Positions 54,226 to 63,812 of a stretch of 64,000 nt of DNA are shown here, in pieces. The DNA comes from an uncultured Pelagibacteraceae bacterium (GTDB lineage: Bacteria; Pseudomonadota; Alphaproteobacteria; Pelagibacterales; Pelagibacteraceae). How positions within the stretch are numbered: the first letter of the stretch is position 1; each line of letters opens with the position of its first letter. The position numbers and the translations under genes were made by a program. The notes beneath the pieces were generated by a model. It did no database searches and was not told where the DNA came from. It was given only the letters and a program-made list of their open reading frames with translations. The stretch covers positions 1 to 64,000 of the forward strand of contig CACJFS010000006.1 in NCBI GenBank assembly GCA_902592715.1, in the 5' to 3' direction.

Positions 54226-55389
54226 TTACTTGCTAAAAACATCTGATTTGTCTGTTTTTTCCCATGAAAATGAACCATCACTCTCCGGAATTCTTCCAAA
54301 ATGCCCATAAGCTGCAGTTTTTTCATATATTGGTTTGTTTAAACTAAGCATTTCTCTAATTCCTCTAGGGCTTAAATCAAAATTTTCATTAATAAGTTTT
54401 TCAACATGCATGTTTTTTTCTTCATCATTGTCAAACAAATCAACGTAAATTGATAGTGGTTTAGATACACCAATTGCATAAGCTAATTGAATTAAACATT
54501 TATCAGCAATTTTAGATGCAACAACATTTTTAGCTAAATATCTTGATGCATATGCTGCTGATCTATCCACTTTTGTTGGATCTTTTCCTGAAAATGCTCC
54601 ACCTCCATGAGGTGCAGCTCCTCCATATGTGTCTACAATAATCTTCCTGCCCGTTAAACCACTATCCCCATCTGGACCTCCAATTACAAAATTTCCAGTA
54701 GGATTGATGTATATCTCCTTTTCATCAAGACTTCCTAATAAGTTTTTAGGTATAGATCTTTCTATGTAAGGCATACAAAGTTCTTTAACTTGAGCCAAGT
54801 TAACATCTTTAGAATGTTGTGTAGAAATTACAACTGATGTTACAGCTGCTGGCATACCGTCTTTGTATTCAATGGTAATTTGACTTTTTGAGTCTGGTTC
54901 AATTCCATTCAACTTTCCTGATTTTCTGTCTTCGGCCATTAGTCTTAAGATTTTGTGTGAATAATGAATTGGAGCTGGCATTAACACATCTGTTTCATTG
55001 CATGCATATCCAAACATAATTCCCTGGTCTCCAGCACCTTCATCTTTATTACCTGCAGAGTCTACTCCCATTGCAATATCAGCTGACTGAGAGTGTAAAT
55101 GTGTTTCGATTTTAGTTTGATCTCTCCAAGAAAAGCCATCTTGGTCATAGCCAATATCTTTAATACAATCTCTAACTTTAGAAATTAATTCATCTTCTTT
55201 AAGCTCTGGACCTCTTACCTCTCCTGCCAATACAACTTTATTCGTTGTTGTTAAAGTTTCACAAGCAACTCTTGCTTGAGGTTCGGAAGCTAAAAAACTA
55301 TCAACAACCATATCTGAAATTCTGTCACAAACTTTGTCTGGGTGTCCTTCTGACACTGATTCACTAGTAAATAAAAAATTTTTCTTCAT
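54226..55389 (-). CDS. metK: S-adenosylmethionine synthetase
   Basis: MetK makes SAM from methionine and ATP. Its 387 residues contain [16 protein letters not shown] at the start, the loop [35 protein letters not shown] and the C-terminal GHFGR. It shares its first base with the stop of lnt, so it is expressed with the lnt-ybeY-phoH genes. That overlap leaves no room for a SAM riboswitch directly before it. Confidence 0.98.
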   Translation of the reverse strand: MKKNFLFTSESVSEGHPDKVCDRISDMVVDSFLASEPQARVACETLTTTNKVVLAGEVRGPELKEDELISKVRDCIKDIGYDQDGFSWRDQTKIETHLHSQSADIAMGVDSAGNKDEGAGDQGIMFGYACNETDVLMPAPIHYSHKILRLMAEDRKSGKLNGIEPDSKSQITIEYKDGMPAAVTSVVISTQHSKDVNLAQVKELCMPYIERSIPKNLLGSLDEKEIYINPTGNFVIGGPDGDSGLTGRKIIVDTYGGAAPHGGGAFSGKDPTKVDRSAAYASRYLAKNVVASKIADKCLIQLAYAIGVSKPLSIYVDLFDNDEEKNMHVEKLINENFDLSPRGIREMLSLNKPIYEKTAAYGHFGRIPESDGSFSWEKTDKSDVFSK

Positions 55390-56912
55390 TAATTCCCCCG
55401 TTTTTTAAAAAAAAAAATTAAACTAATATAAATAGATAGAAAATAAAAGAAGATCTTATTGCCATAAGAACTAAAAATAGTTTTATTGGACTGTTTAAAA
55501 GAGTTAATTTCAATAAATCCCTTATCAGTTGATAAAATTAGTTCTAATTGCTGACCTTTTGCATTAATAAAGGCTGAAATTCCATTGTTTGCAGACCGAA
55601 TAACAGGCTTACCTTCTTCAATTGACCTGAAAATTGAGTGTGAAAAATGCTGATGTGGACCGATTGAGTCACCAAACCATCCATCCTCAGATATATTTAA
55701 AATAAAATCATAATTTTGATTACTTTTATTTATTTGACCAGAATAAATGATTTCATAACAAATAAGTGGAATAAATTTAAAATTGTTCAAACTAAGAGGA
55801 GGCCTAGAGTTATCTGGAGAAAAAGACTGATATCCTTGAGTAATTTTTTTGAAACCCAAATTACTTAATATTTTTTCAAAAGGTAAAAACTCTCCAAATG
55901 GTACTAATTTATTTTTGGAATATTTTCCCAAAACATTAAGCTCACTATTTAGTAATAGCAGAGAATTATAAACCTTTTTATTTTCATAAATATTCATACC
56001 CAAAATAATCTTATCTTTTTTAGAAAAATTTCCTAAAAAAAGATCTTTATACTTTTTAAGTTCCTCAAAATGAATACTTGAGAAAATTCCCTCAGGCAAA
56101 ACAAACAATGTTCCATTTGACGATGCTGGTTCAGAAATATCAATTAATTCTGAGATAAATTCACTAGGATTTTCATTTTGAAAATACCTATTAATATTTA
56201 TTTTTGGAGAGATTATTTTAATAGTAAATCCTAAATCCTCCGTCTCAGCTAATTCAAATTTTTTTAAATTTGAATATCCCCAAAAATAATTAGTAAAAAT
56301 AAATAGTAATGAAAAAGTAAATATACTTATTTTTATTTTTTTTTTTAAATTAAAAAATAAAATTGCTGGCAATAAATAAAGTAAAATAACTATTGAGTTA
56401 AAAGCATAAGTTCCTGTTAAAGAAAGTAATTGAATGAATTCTAAATTGTTTACAAAACTAAAAGCAATTAAGTTCCATGGAAATCCACCAAATATAAAAC
56501 TTCTAATATACTCAAATATAGACAAAGAAGTAGTAAAGATTAAAATTGATAAAAAGTTTTTTTTTGGCTTTAAAAGAGAAAAAATTAAAGTTGAGGTACC
56601 ATAAAATAAACCTAAAAATAACGGTATTAAAATTAATGCAAACGGAATCAAAGGTTTAAAAATATCTTCGAAAGTAAGTGAATTGGTTATCCAATATAAA
56701 TTAGAAATGAAATAACCAAAACCAAACATCCATCCGATATTAAAAGATATAAATTTATCTTTTGAATAAAATAGTAAACTCCAAAAAAAAAATGAGTATG
56801 AAAAAAAATTTACATAAAATAGATTATAAGGTGGAAGACTAAATGAGGATATTATACCTAGTGAAAATATAAATGAGTATAATAAAAATTTATTTTTATA
56901 TAATAAAGTCAA
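55389..56912 (-). CDS. lnt: Apolipoprotein N-acyltransferase
   Basis: Lnt adds the third acyl chain to the N-terminal cysteine of lipoproteins in the inner membrane. Its 507 residues show about six N-terminal membrane helices. The periplasmic nitrilase domain follows, with the triad Glu (VLPEGIFSS), Lys ([14 protein letters not shown]) and Cys ([10 protein letters not shown]), and a final anchoring helix. It overlaps ybeY by four bases. The gene order phoH-ybeY-lnt is widespread, and LptM in this window is a likely client. Confidence 0.95.
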   Translation of the reverse strand: MTLLYKNKFLLYSFIFSLGIISSFSLPPYNLFYVNFFSYSFFFWSLLFYSKDKFISFNIGWMFGFGYFISNLYWITNSLTFEDIFKPLIPFALILIPLFLGLFYGTSTLIFSLLKPKKNFLSILIFTTSLSIFEYIRSFIFGGFPWNLIAFSFVNNLEFIQLLSLTGTYAFNSIVILLYLLPAILFFNLKKKIKISIFTFSLLFIFTNYFWGYSNLKKFELAETEDLGFTIKIISPKININRYFQNENPSEFISELIDISEPASSNGTLFVLPEGIFSSIHFEELKKYKDLFLGNFSKKDKIILGMNIYENKKVYNSLLLLNSELNVLGKYSKNKLVPFGEFLPFEKILSNLGFKKITQGYQSFSPDNSRPPLSLNNFKFIPLICYEIIYSGQINKSNQNYDFILNISEDGWFGDSIGPHQHFSHSIFRSIEEGKPVIRSANNGISAFINAKGQQLELILSTDKGFIEINSFKQSNKTIFSSYGNKIFFYFLSIYISLIFFFKKRGN

Positions 56913-57355
56913 TTTACTTTATGAAAATATTTCAATATTAGTTTTTCTTTTCTAAGCATAGTTTTAAAATCGTTAAATTTTTTATGATCATAACCAATTA
57001 AATGTAGATATCCATGTATCCATAATTTATCAAACTCCAAAAAAAAATTAGTTTTTTTTGCTCTTTTTTTTATAATTTCATAACTAATTGCTATATCACC
57101 TACGTACAGATTTTTTTTTTCTTTAATTTGCATAGGAAAAGACAAAACATCAGTAGTTTTATTTTTTTTTCTGAATTTAAAATTTAAGCGTTTTATTTCT
57201 TTATTGTTAGATAAAAGTACAGAAAATTCATGATTTTTGCTTTTAAATAAAGGTGATCTAGATAAAATTTTAAGCCTTTTGTTTAAATATTCATTCGGTT
57301 TTTTTATAATTCTTTTCCAACTTGAATAGCCTGATATTACATTCGCCTTTATCAT
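56909..57355 (-). CDS. ybeY: Endoribonuclease YbeY
   Basis: This zinc-dependent protein acts in 16S rRNA 3'-end maturation and ribosome quality control. Its 148 residues carry the metal site HGYLHLIGYDH with His114, His118 and His124. TTDVLSFPM near 68 is also conserved. It overlaps phoH and lnt by four bases each (ATGA), so these are tightly coupled. Confidence 0.94.
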   Translation of the reverse strand: MIKANVISGYSSWKRIIKKPNEYLNKRLKILSRSPLFKSKNHEFSVLLSNNKEIKRLNFKFRKKNKTTDVLSFPMQIKEKKNLYVGDIAISYEIIKKRAKKTNFFLEFDKLWIHGYLHLIGYDHKKFNDFKTMLRKEKLILKYFHKVN

Positions 57356-58356
57356 CCAGAGCTTTGATCAGAATATGCCTTAACAATTTTAGATACAAGT
57401 GGGTGTCTAACCACATCTTTGTGGTCGAAATCAATTACAGAAATTTCTTTTAAGTGTCCTAGCAATTTTTTTGATCTTTGTAATCCTGAAAATGATTTGT
57501 TTGGTAAATCTATTTGAGTAGGGTCACCGTTAATAACTATTTTAGAATTTTCTCCTATTCTAGTTAAAAACATTTTGATTTGAGTATCTGTTGCATTTTG
57601 TGCCTCATCAAGAATTGCAAATGAATTTTTTAATGTTCTACCTCTCATGAATGCTAAAGGGGCTATTTCAATATCACCTACCTCTATTTTTTTTTGTATT
57701 TTTTCAAAATCTAATAAATCATACAAGGAATCGTATAATGGTCTTAGATATGGATCTACTTTCTCTTTCATATCTCCAGGTAAAAATCCAAGTCGTTCTC
57801 CAGCTTCAACTGCAGGTCTAGATAAAATAATTCTCTCTATTTTTTTATCTAGTAACATAGTTAGCGCTACAGCAACTGCTAAAAAAGTTTTACCTGTCCC
57901 AGCAGGCCCTGCTGAAATGATTATATCGGACTCCTTTAATGCTCTAACATAATCTTTCTGTTTTTCAGACCTTGGAATTACAGATTTTTTTGGAGTTTTA
58001 ACAATATATTCTATTTTTTTCTCAGAATTATTTTTTTCATCTATCATAAATTTATTTATTGAAGAAAATATATCTTTTTTTTCAACTGTTCCATTGTTTA
58101 AAAATTGTTCAGTCAAGAATTGTATAGCATTTTTAATTAAGTTATTCTTTTCTGGATCACTTTTTACAAGGATAGAATTTCCTCTTGAATATAAGCTAGT
58201 TTTTGTAATTTTCTCTAACTCTTTTAAGTTATTATTAAACTCACCTGCTACACCTAATAACAAATCATTATTTTGAAATATTATACTTAATGTATTATTT
58301 TCAGAATATACAAATTTTAATTCTGAAGTAATATTTTTAATTTTAGTATTATTCAA
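57352..58356 (-). CDS. ybeZ: PhoH-like ATPase (YbeZ)
   Basis: This P-loop ATPase of 334 residues is thought to work with YbeY on RNA. Walker A is GPAGTGKTFLA near 153 and Walker B is SFAILDEAQNA near 245. The family strings LSRPAVEAGERLGFLPGD and TRIGENSKIVINGD are present. There is an N-terminal KH-like region. It lies one base after miaB. Confidence 0.94.
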   Translation of the reverse strand: MNNTKIKNITSELKFVYSENNTLSIIFQNNDLLLGVAGEFNNNLKELEKITKTSLYSRGNSILVKSDPEKNNLIKNAIQFLTEQFLNNGTVEKKDIFSSINKFMIDEKNNSEKKIEYIVKTPKKSVIPRSEKQKDYVRALKESDIIISAGPAGTGKTFLAVAVALTMLLDKKIERIILSRPAVEAGERLGFLPGDMKEKVDPYLRPLYDSLYDLLDFEKIQKKIEVGDIEIAPLAFMRGRTLKNSFAILDEAQNATDTQIKMFLTRIGENSKIVINGDPTQIDLPNKSFSGLQRSKKLLGHLKEISVIDFDHKDVVRHPLVSKIVKAYSDQSSG

Positions 58357-58357
58357 T

Positions 58358-59692
58358 TCAGGCTGCTTTCATTTTTTTATTTACTAAACCAAATAGAGTA
58401 TTTTGGTTACTAGTTTGAATTTTTACTTTTACAATTTTACCAATATCACTCTCCACTCCATCAAAAATTACAGGTGAAATATATTTATTTCTTCCAAAAA
58501 ATTTGTTTTGTTTTTTCATTTTATTTTCAACAAGTACATCAACTATATCATTCTCCATTGATTGATTGATTTCTATTTGATTATTAAAAAGCTTCTCCTG
58601 AATTATTTTAAGTCGTTCTTTGGCTATATTTTTATTAATCATTTCTAATTTTGATGCTTTTGTCCCCGGTCTCGGACTAAAAATAAAGGAAAAAGAATTT
58701 ATAAATCTAATTTTTTTTAACAAGTTACAGGTATCATGAAAATCTTTTTCTGACTCTCCAGGATAACCAATAATAAAATCACTTGAAAATTCGATCTCTT
58801 TATTAATTTTTTTTAATTTTCCATAAACTTTTAAGTAATCGTCAACGGTATGTTTCCTATTCATTAATTTTAACATTCTATCAGAACCACTCTGAATTGG
58901 TAAATGAACAAAAGGCATTAATTTTTTATTAGAAGAATAACAATCAATTAAATCGTCAGTCATATCTCTCGGGTGTGAAGTTGTATATCTAATTCTCTCT
59001 AATTCTGAATATTGATTTAAATGATTTATTATGTGAGAGAGTCTAAATTCTTTAGAATTTTCTATATGTGAGTAAGCATTAACATTCTGTCCAAGTAATG
59101 TTATTTCTTTTGCACCGTTTTTAATCAATTGCTCTGCTTCAGCAATAATTTTATTGAATGGTCTTGAATACTCTGGCCCTCTTGTGTAAGGAACAACACA
59201 AAAATGGCAAAACTTATCACATCCTTCTTGAATAGTTAGGAAAGCAGATATTTTATTATTATTATTTTTAATTTTGTCGAAGTATCCAAATTTTGAAATC
59301 GTATCAAACTCTGTTTCTTCTTGTTTAGTATTAAATTCATGTTCTTTTAATAAGTCATTTATTTTATGATAAGCCTGAGGTCCTATAACGATATCAATAT
59401 AAGGCTCCCTTTTTAACATTTCTTCATTTTCTGCTTGAGCAACACATCCTGCAATAACCATAATTGGTTTTTTTTTATCTCTGTATAACTTTTTTACTCT
59501 ACCTATTTCATGATAGACTTTTTCTTTTGCTTTGTCCCTAATGTGACAAGTATTTAAAATATAGCATTCTGCATTCTCTTGGTTCTCTGTCTTCACAAAA
59601 CCTAACTTACTTACATTGTCATAAATTCTATTCGAGTCATATTCATTCATTTGACATCCAAATGTTTTAATGAATATATTCTTCTGTTTCAT
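58358..59692 (-). CDS. miaB: tRNA 2-methylthio-N6-dimethylallyladenosine synthase
   Basis: This radical-SAM methylthiotransferase modifies A37 of tRNAs that read U-starting codons. Its 444 residues contain three UPF0004-domain cysteines (FGCQMNEYDS, NTCHIRDKA, AGCVAQ), the radical-SAM CDKFCHFC triad near 154, and a C-terminal TRAM domain (residues about 375-440). It follows the oxygenase-like gene by eight bases. The cluster order tsaB-fur-(oxygenase)-miaB resembles the alphaproteobacterial tsaB-rimI-fur-miaB block. Confidence 0.96.
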   Translation of the reverse strand: MKQKNIFIKTFGCQMNEYDSNRIYDNVSKLGFVKTENQENAECYILNTCHIRDKAKEKVYHEIGRVKKLYRDKKKPIMVIAGCVAQAENEEMLKREPYIDIVIGPQAYHKINDLLKEHEFNTKQEETEFDTISKFGYFDKIKNNNNKISAFLTIQEGCDKFCHFCVVPYTRGPEYSRPFNKIIAEAEQLIKNGAKEITLLGQNVNAYSHIENSKEFRLSHIINHLNQYSELERIRYTTSHPRDMTDDLIDCYSSNKKLMPFVHLPIQSGSDRMLKLMNRKHTVDDYLKVYGKLKKINKEIEFSSDFIIGYPGESEKDFHDTCNLLKKIRFINSFSFIFSPRPGTKASKLEMINKNIAKERLKIIQEKLFNNQIEINQSMENDIVDVLVENKMKKQNKFFGRNKYISPVIFDGVESDIGKIVKVKIQTSNQNTLFGLVNKKMKAA

Positions 59693-59700
59693 AAGTTTAA

Positions 59701-60309
59701 TTAATATTGAATTTTTGCATTAAATGACACCGATCTTCTTTCTTCATCTGTTCCTGTAAAAGGATAAACAGTATGCATTAAATAATTCGGAAATAAATAG
59801 AAATCACCCTGCTCTGGTTTCACTAGAAAAGTAGATTTTGAGAATAAATTAGGAGATCCAAAAATTAATTGCAATTTACCATTTTCGTTAGTTTTTTTAT
59901 CAGGTTGTGACGTATTACCTAAGTTAGATGGGACTTTTAAATAACCTACACCAGATATATCTCCGGTGTGCCAATGAACAGGATTATAATCGTTTTGAAA
60001 TTGTCTTACTACCCAAGACTTAATCAATTGAAAATTTTTAATTTCCTTTTTTAATTCCGTTTTTGCCCAACTTGAAACATTATGTGCTAAAAATTCAGCC
60101 CATTTAATTTTTTTCATAAAATCTACCTCCATCAAAAACTCTTGCTGAACTTTGCCTATAAGTTTATCTCCTTCATCTAATTTTTTTATTTTTTGTTCAT
60201 CTTTGATTACTAGATCAACGTATTCGTTTATTCTTTGAATCATCTCGTTTGGCATTTTTATTTTTACAATCGAAGGGCCAAAGGGTTTTAAAACTTCAAA
60301 ATTTTCCAT
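59701..60309 (-). CDS. Putative 2OG-Fe(II) oxygenase-like protein
   Basis: This 202-residue protein looks like a small non-haem iron oxygenase of the double-stranded beta-helix type. HWHTGDISGVGYLKVP offers the His-x-Asp pair, HTVYPF the distal His, and ERRSVSFN the arginine for 2-oxoglutarate. The pattern is that of the putative 2OG-Fe(II) oxygenases also seen in marine phages and prolyl-hydroxylase-like groups. The target is unknown. It stands between fur (no spacer) and miaB (eight bases), so iron-linked regulation or a role in RNA or protein modification may be considered. Confidence 0.7.
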   Translation of the reverse strand: MENFEVLKPFGPSIVKIKMPNEMIQRINEYVDLVIKDEQKIKKLDEGDKLIGKVQQEFLMEVDFMKKIKWAEFLAHNVSSWAKTELKKEIKNFQLIKSWVVRQFQNDYNPVHWHTGDISGVGYLKVPSNLGNTSQPDKKTNENGKLQLIFGSPNLFSKSTFLVKPEQGDFYLFPNYLMHTVYPFTGTDEERRSVSFNAKIQY

Positions 60310-60735
60310 TTATTTTTTTTTTATTCCATACAGTTCCAACTTATGATCAACTAATTTGTATCCATACTTTTCGGCAACCTTTTTTTGTAATTTTTCAATC
60401 TCTTCATCTACAAATTCTATAATTTCTCCAGATTTAATATCTATAAGATGGTCATGATGGCTTTCAACTAACGTTTCATATCTAGCTTTTCCACCTTTAA
60501 AATCATGCTTTGTTAATATTCCAGACTCTTCAAAAAGTTTTACTGTTCTATAAACTGTAGCAATACTTATTTTTGGATCTAATTTTGAAACCCTTTTGTA
60601 TAACTCATCAACATCTGGATGATCAGATTCTCCATAAACTTCTTTTGACTCAGATAAAACTTTTGCTATTATTTTTCTTTGATCAGTGAGTTTAACACCT
60701 TTCTCTTGACATATTTGTTCTATAGTTTCAGACAT
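60310..60735 (-). CDS. fur: Fur-family ferric/metal uptake regulator
   Basis: This 141-residue repressor has the N-terminal winged helix (KLTDQRKIIAKVL and ISIATVYRTVKLFEESG) and the metal-binding ESHHDHLIDI at 91-100. It lacks the CxxC pairs of structural zinc in many Fur proteins. In alphaproteobacteria this orthologue often acts as Mur, a manganese regulator, while Irr handles iron; both are in this window. It overlaps nothing and lies eight bases after tsaB. Confidence 0.93.
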   Translation of the reverse strand: MSETIEQICQEKGVKLTDQRKIIAKVLSESKEVYGESDHPDVDELYKRVSKLDPKISIATVYRTVKLFEESGILTKHDFKGGKARYETLVESHHDHLIDIKSGEIIEFVDEEIEKLQKKVAEKYGYKLVDHKLELYGIKKK

Positions 60736-60743
60736 TGTTTATT

Positions 60744-61124
60744 TTAACTTGAGTATATAGGTTTTATCAAATCTTTAATTATTAATTTTTTTTTATCAAA
60801 TTGTAATAAATTTAAGTAATTATTATTTATTAAATCTGATGATTTAAAACCTATTAAATTGGCTTTATTTGCCAAAGATAATGATTTTGCAATTGATAAG
60901 GATATTCTTAAGCTTGTAAATTTTCCAGGCCCTAAATTTACAAAAATTCTATCAATATCACCTATCTTTAATTTTTTTTTGTTTATAAAATTTAAAAGTA
61001 ATTCCATAAATTTATCAAAGTTTTCTCTACTGTTTGTGTGTATGCTAGTATATGATTCTTTATCAGCAATGATCACAAAAACAATTTTTTCGTTAGCCGC
61101 ATCAATTATTAAATTTATCTTCAT
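60744..61124 (-). CDS. tsaB: Shortened TsaB (tRNA t6A synthesis partner)
   Basis: TsaB forms a complex with TsaD for N6-threonylcarbamoyl-adenosine synthesis in tRNA. The N-terminal ASKHA strand (INLIIDAANEKIVFV), the linker helix and the signature NLGPGKFTSLRISLSIAKSL near 70-89 are clear. The protein is only 126 residues, against about 200-230 normally. The C-terminal subdomain is missing, but the end (IKPIYSS) resembles the extreme C-terminus of full-length TsaB, which suggests an internal loss. Its 5' end overlaps the divergent deacetylase gene by 56 bases. Confidence 0.85.
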   Translation of the reverse strand: MKINLIIDAANEKIVFVIIADKESYTSIHTNSRENFDKFMELLLNFINKKKLKIGDIDRIFVNLGPGKFTSLRISLSIAKSLSLANKANLIGFKSSDLINNNYLNLLQFDKKKLIIKDLIKPIYSS

Positions 61125-62121
61125 TTACCTATTTTTTTTAAATGCTTATGCAGATACTGTAAACAAAAAATATGAACCTAAAGAAAAGGGGATTTTGGCT
61201 TTGATGTATCATAGATTTGAAGAAAATAAATATCCTTCTACCAATATAAAAATTGGTGTATTTCAAGATCATTTAAATATTATCAGAGAAAATAATTTCT
61301 CTTTTTTAAATCCAAAAAACTTTGAATTAGAGTTTAATAAAGTAAGTGAAGAAAAAAAAATTTTACTTACTATTGATGATGCATTCTCTTCTTTTTATTT
61401 AAATGCATGGCCAATTCTAAAAAGAGACAAGATCCCTTTCATTTTATTTGTTTCAACAGAGGCTGTAGGTAATAAAGGTTATATGAGTTGGGATGAAATT
61501 ATAGAGATATCAAACGAGGATTTTGTATTTATAGGAAATCACTCACATTCACATGAATACTTAGTAAAATATAATTTTGAAAAATTTAAAAAGGATATTA
61601 TCAAGTCAATGAAAATATTTAGTGAAAATCTAGGTTACAATTCTAAGTTTTTTTCATACCCATTTGGGGAGTATAGTTTAGAACAAAAGAAATATATTAC
61701 AGAAAAATTTGACTATGCTTTTGGTCAACATTCAGGAGTTATAGATTTAAATAAAGATAGATATGAGTTGCCTAGATTTCCAATAAATGAGAGGTACGGA
61801 GACCTTGAAAGATTCAAATTTTTAATTAATCTTTTGCCAATTCAATATAAATTCATAACTCCAGAAGAAAAATTTTTAGTAAGTGATAATAATCCACCTG
61901 AACTAATAATTGAATTTTTTAAAGATCAACCTAATATTAAAAAAATAAATTGCTTTTCAAATGAAGGTGGTGATTGGAAAAACTCTAAACTAAATTATAA
62001 AAAAGATAAAATTGAAGTTATCTTTACTGAAAAATTTATACCAAGAAGAGGGAGAATTAATTGTTCAATGCAAGATAAAGATGGATGGAGATGGTTTGGA
62101 ACTCAATTTACTCTAAATTAA
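61069..62121 (+). CDS. Exported polysaccharide deacetylase
   Basis: This NodB-homology-domain enzyme of about 350 residues probably removes acetyl groups from a cell-surface or peptidoglycan sugar. A signal peptide (MITKTIFSLAASIIKFIFIY... NAYA) starts at ATG 61069. GILALMYHRFEENKYP follows, then the metal-site Asp in LLTIDDAFSSFY, the HSHSHEYL histidines and the SYPFGEYS motif. The longer open frame back to 60859 is antisense to tsaB and unlikely to be translated. It ends with a nine-base convergent overlap with the glucosaminidase gene, another envelope enzyme. Confidence 0.88.
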   Translation: MITKTIFSLAASIIKFIFIYLFFLNAYADTVNKKYEPKEKGILALMYHRFEENKYPSTNIKIGVFQDHLNIIRENNFSFLNPKNFELEFNKVSEEKKILLTIDDAFSSFYLNAWPILKRDKIPFILFVSTEAVGNKGYMSWDEIIEISNEDFVFIGNHSHSHEYLVKYNFEKFKKDIIKSMKIFSENLGYNSKFFSYPFGEYSLEQKKYITEKFDYAFGQHSGVIDLNKDRYELPRFPINERYGDLERFKFLINLLPIQYKFITPEEKFLVSDNNPPELIIEFFKDQPNIKKINCFSNEGGDWKNSKLNYKKDKIEVIFTEKFIPRRGRINCSMQDKDGWRWFGTQFTLN

Positions 62122-63195
62122 ATTTTTCATTTTTAAACTTGTTGGTAAAATATCTACATCATCAAAATCAGTTAAAGAATTCTGATTAATAATTTTTTTA
62201 AGAACTTCTGTATATTCTTTACCTGTTTCAGCATATTTTTCTAAAAAATTAACTAGTTTTAAACTATTTAACTTTTCATCATTATCTCTTTGAATTGCTC
62301 GTTCAATTCTAAATTGTTTATAGCTAGGATGTGTATTTAAATTTCTTTGATAAGCTCTTACAGAAGCTTTCAAAATTTTAAACTTTGCGACTTTATGTTT
62401 TTTATCTTTTTCAACTTCTAAAGGCTTAATACCTTCACCGGACCAAGTCCATTGTCCAAATAATGCATTACCTTCTTGTGCAAATCTCGAACTTCCCCAA
62501 CCAGTTTCTTTTGCAGCTTGAGCTATTGCTAATGAAACTGGAATTTCATCCATTCTTATTTTAAGTTTTGCTAAATCATTATTTTTAATACCATACTGTT
62601 TAAATTTAAGTTCAACCCAGGCTTTATCACGTGATGAGGTATTATTTTTATTTAAAATTTCAAAAAGTTTTTTTCGATCAAATCTAATTTTAAGATTTTC
62701 CTCAATAATCAATGGTAGTACAATTTTAATAAATAGTTTTTTTCTTTTTTTGGGACTTTCAATATTTTTTAGTTCTTTAGGAAGCTTTGTTAATTGATTT
62801 CCTACATTGACTAATTTAGTTTTTTTAACAGTATCGAGATCATATCCATTGTCTTTAAATAATTCTTCAATTGTTGAGGCGCTCAATCTTTGAGGATCTT
62901 TATCCTCTTCATCTTTACCAAAAACATCAATGTCTTCAAAAATATTCCATGAAAATCTATCTTTTGTTGTATCTTTTATTATTTTATTTTTTTTATTCTG
63001 CTTATCTAATATTTCGTCAAAACTTTGTTTTGAGGAATTAAGAATAACTTCGTTTGATTTAAAATTATTTTTTATAAAACTAACTGAATTTGGTAAAATT
63101 GAGAATACTAAAATTATAGATAAACTTGTTAACAAAGTTTTAAAAAAATTTAGATTGCTATTATCTTGTTTTTTTATAAAACTTTTTTTTTTCAT
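62113..63195 (-). CDS. Bax-like glucosaminidase-domain protein
   Basis: This 360-residue protein has an N-terminal membrane anchor (about residues 20-40) and a charged region. A glucosaminidase domain of the Bax/FlgJ type follows from about 200 (IPVSLAIAQAAKETGWGSSRFAQEG, NALFGQWTW). Such domains cleave peptidoglycan between N-acetylglucosamine and N-acetylmuramic acid. The catalytic Glu is likely that in AKETGWG. It probably acts in the periplasm on the cell wall. It converges with the deacetylase gene and stands 36 bases after the Nfu gene. Confidence 0.88.
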   Translation of the reverse strand: MKKKSFIKKQDNSNLNFFKTLLTSLSIILVFSILPNSVSFIKNNFKSNEVILNSSKQSFDEILDKQNKKNKIIKDTTKDRFSWNIFEDIDVFGKDEEDKDPQRLSASTIEELFKDNGYDLDTVKKTKLVNVGNQLTKLPKELKNIESPKKRKKLFIKIVLPLIIEENLKIRFDRKKLFEILNKNNTSSRDKAWVELKFKQYGIKNNDLAKLKIRMDEIPVSLAIAQAAKETGWGSSRFAQEGNALFGQWTWSGEGIKPLEVEKDKKHKVAKFKILKASVRAYQRNLNTHPSYKQFRIERAIQRDNDEKLNSLKLVNFLEKYAETGKEYTEVLKKIINQNSLTDFDDVDILPTSLKMKNLI

Positions 63196-63231
63196 AACTC
63201 TTCACGATTCTTATAATTGATAGAAGTAATA

Positions 63232-63774
63232 TTATACAGCTAAAACTTCTTTAACTTCTGGGATATAATGACAAAGTAGATTTTGGACGCCTTGTTTTAA
63301 AGTTAAAGTTGAAGAAGGACATCCAGAACAACTACCTTTTAATATAACTGTAACTTTTCCATCTTTAAATTCTTTAAATGTTATGTCTCCACCATCTCTC
63401 GCCACAGCTGGCCTTATTTTAGTTTCTAATATTTTAATAATTTTATTTTCAATTTCACCATAATCATTACTATCGTCTAATTCTGACTTTTTGTTTATAA
63501 TAAACTCATTACCTTCATCATAGAATTCGTTTAAATGTGAAATAACAATATGCTTTATATTTTCCCATTTTTCATCTTGAATTTTATTAATTGATAGAAA
63601 ATCCTCACTCAAAAATATTCCTGTAACACCATTAATTGATAAAATATTTTTTAATAAGGGAATTTCTGTTTGGTTCGCATTTAAAAATTCATAAGGCCCA
63701 TCGTTTGATACCCTTTTACCTGTAATGAATTTAAGAGAATTTGGGTTTGGAGTTTCCTGAGTTTGGATAAACAT
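63232..63774 (-). CDS. Nfu-type Fe-S cluster carrier
   Basis: This 180-residue scaffold/carrier protein delivers [4Fe-4S] clusters to target enzymes. The N-terminal Nfu_N domain starts MFIQTQETPNPNSLKFITG. The C-terminal NifU-like domain has RPAVARDGGDITF and the cluster-binding CSGCPSS, followed by a third Cys in LLCHYIP. The architecture is that of mitochondrial NFU1 and alphaproteobacterial NifU-like proteins. Clients in this window include MiaB, GltB/GltD and FdxA. It is preceded by trpS on the same strand. Confidence 0.94.
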   Translation of the reverse strand: MFIQTQETPNPNSLKFITGKRVSNDGPYEFLNANQTEIPLLKNILSINGVTGIFLSEDFLSINKIQDEKWENIKHIVISHLNEFYDEGNEFIINKKSELDDSNDYGEIENKIIKILETKIRPAVARDGGDITFKEFKDGKVTVILKGSCSGCPSSTLTLKQGVQNLLCHYIPEVKEVLAV

Positions 63775-63812
63775 ACTTCTTATATAGCCATAAATTCTTA
63801 AATTTAAAGAAT

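Noticed and set aside
55389-55400. SAM riboswitch before metK
   Set aside because: metK overlaps the lnt stop codon, leaving no leader for such an element.
60859-61068. N-terminal extension of the deacetylase
   Set aside because: It is antisense to tsaB and precedes a good signal peptide starting at ATG 61069.
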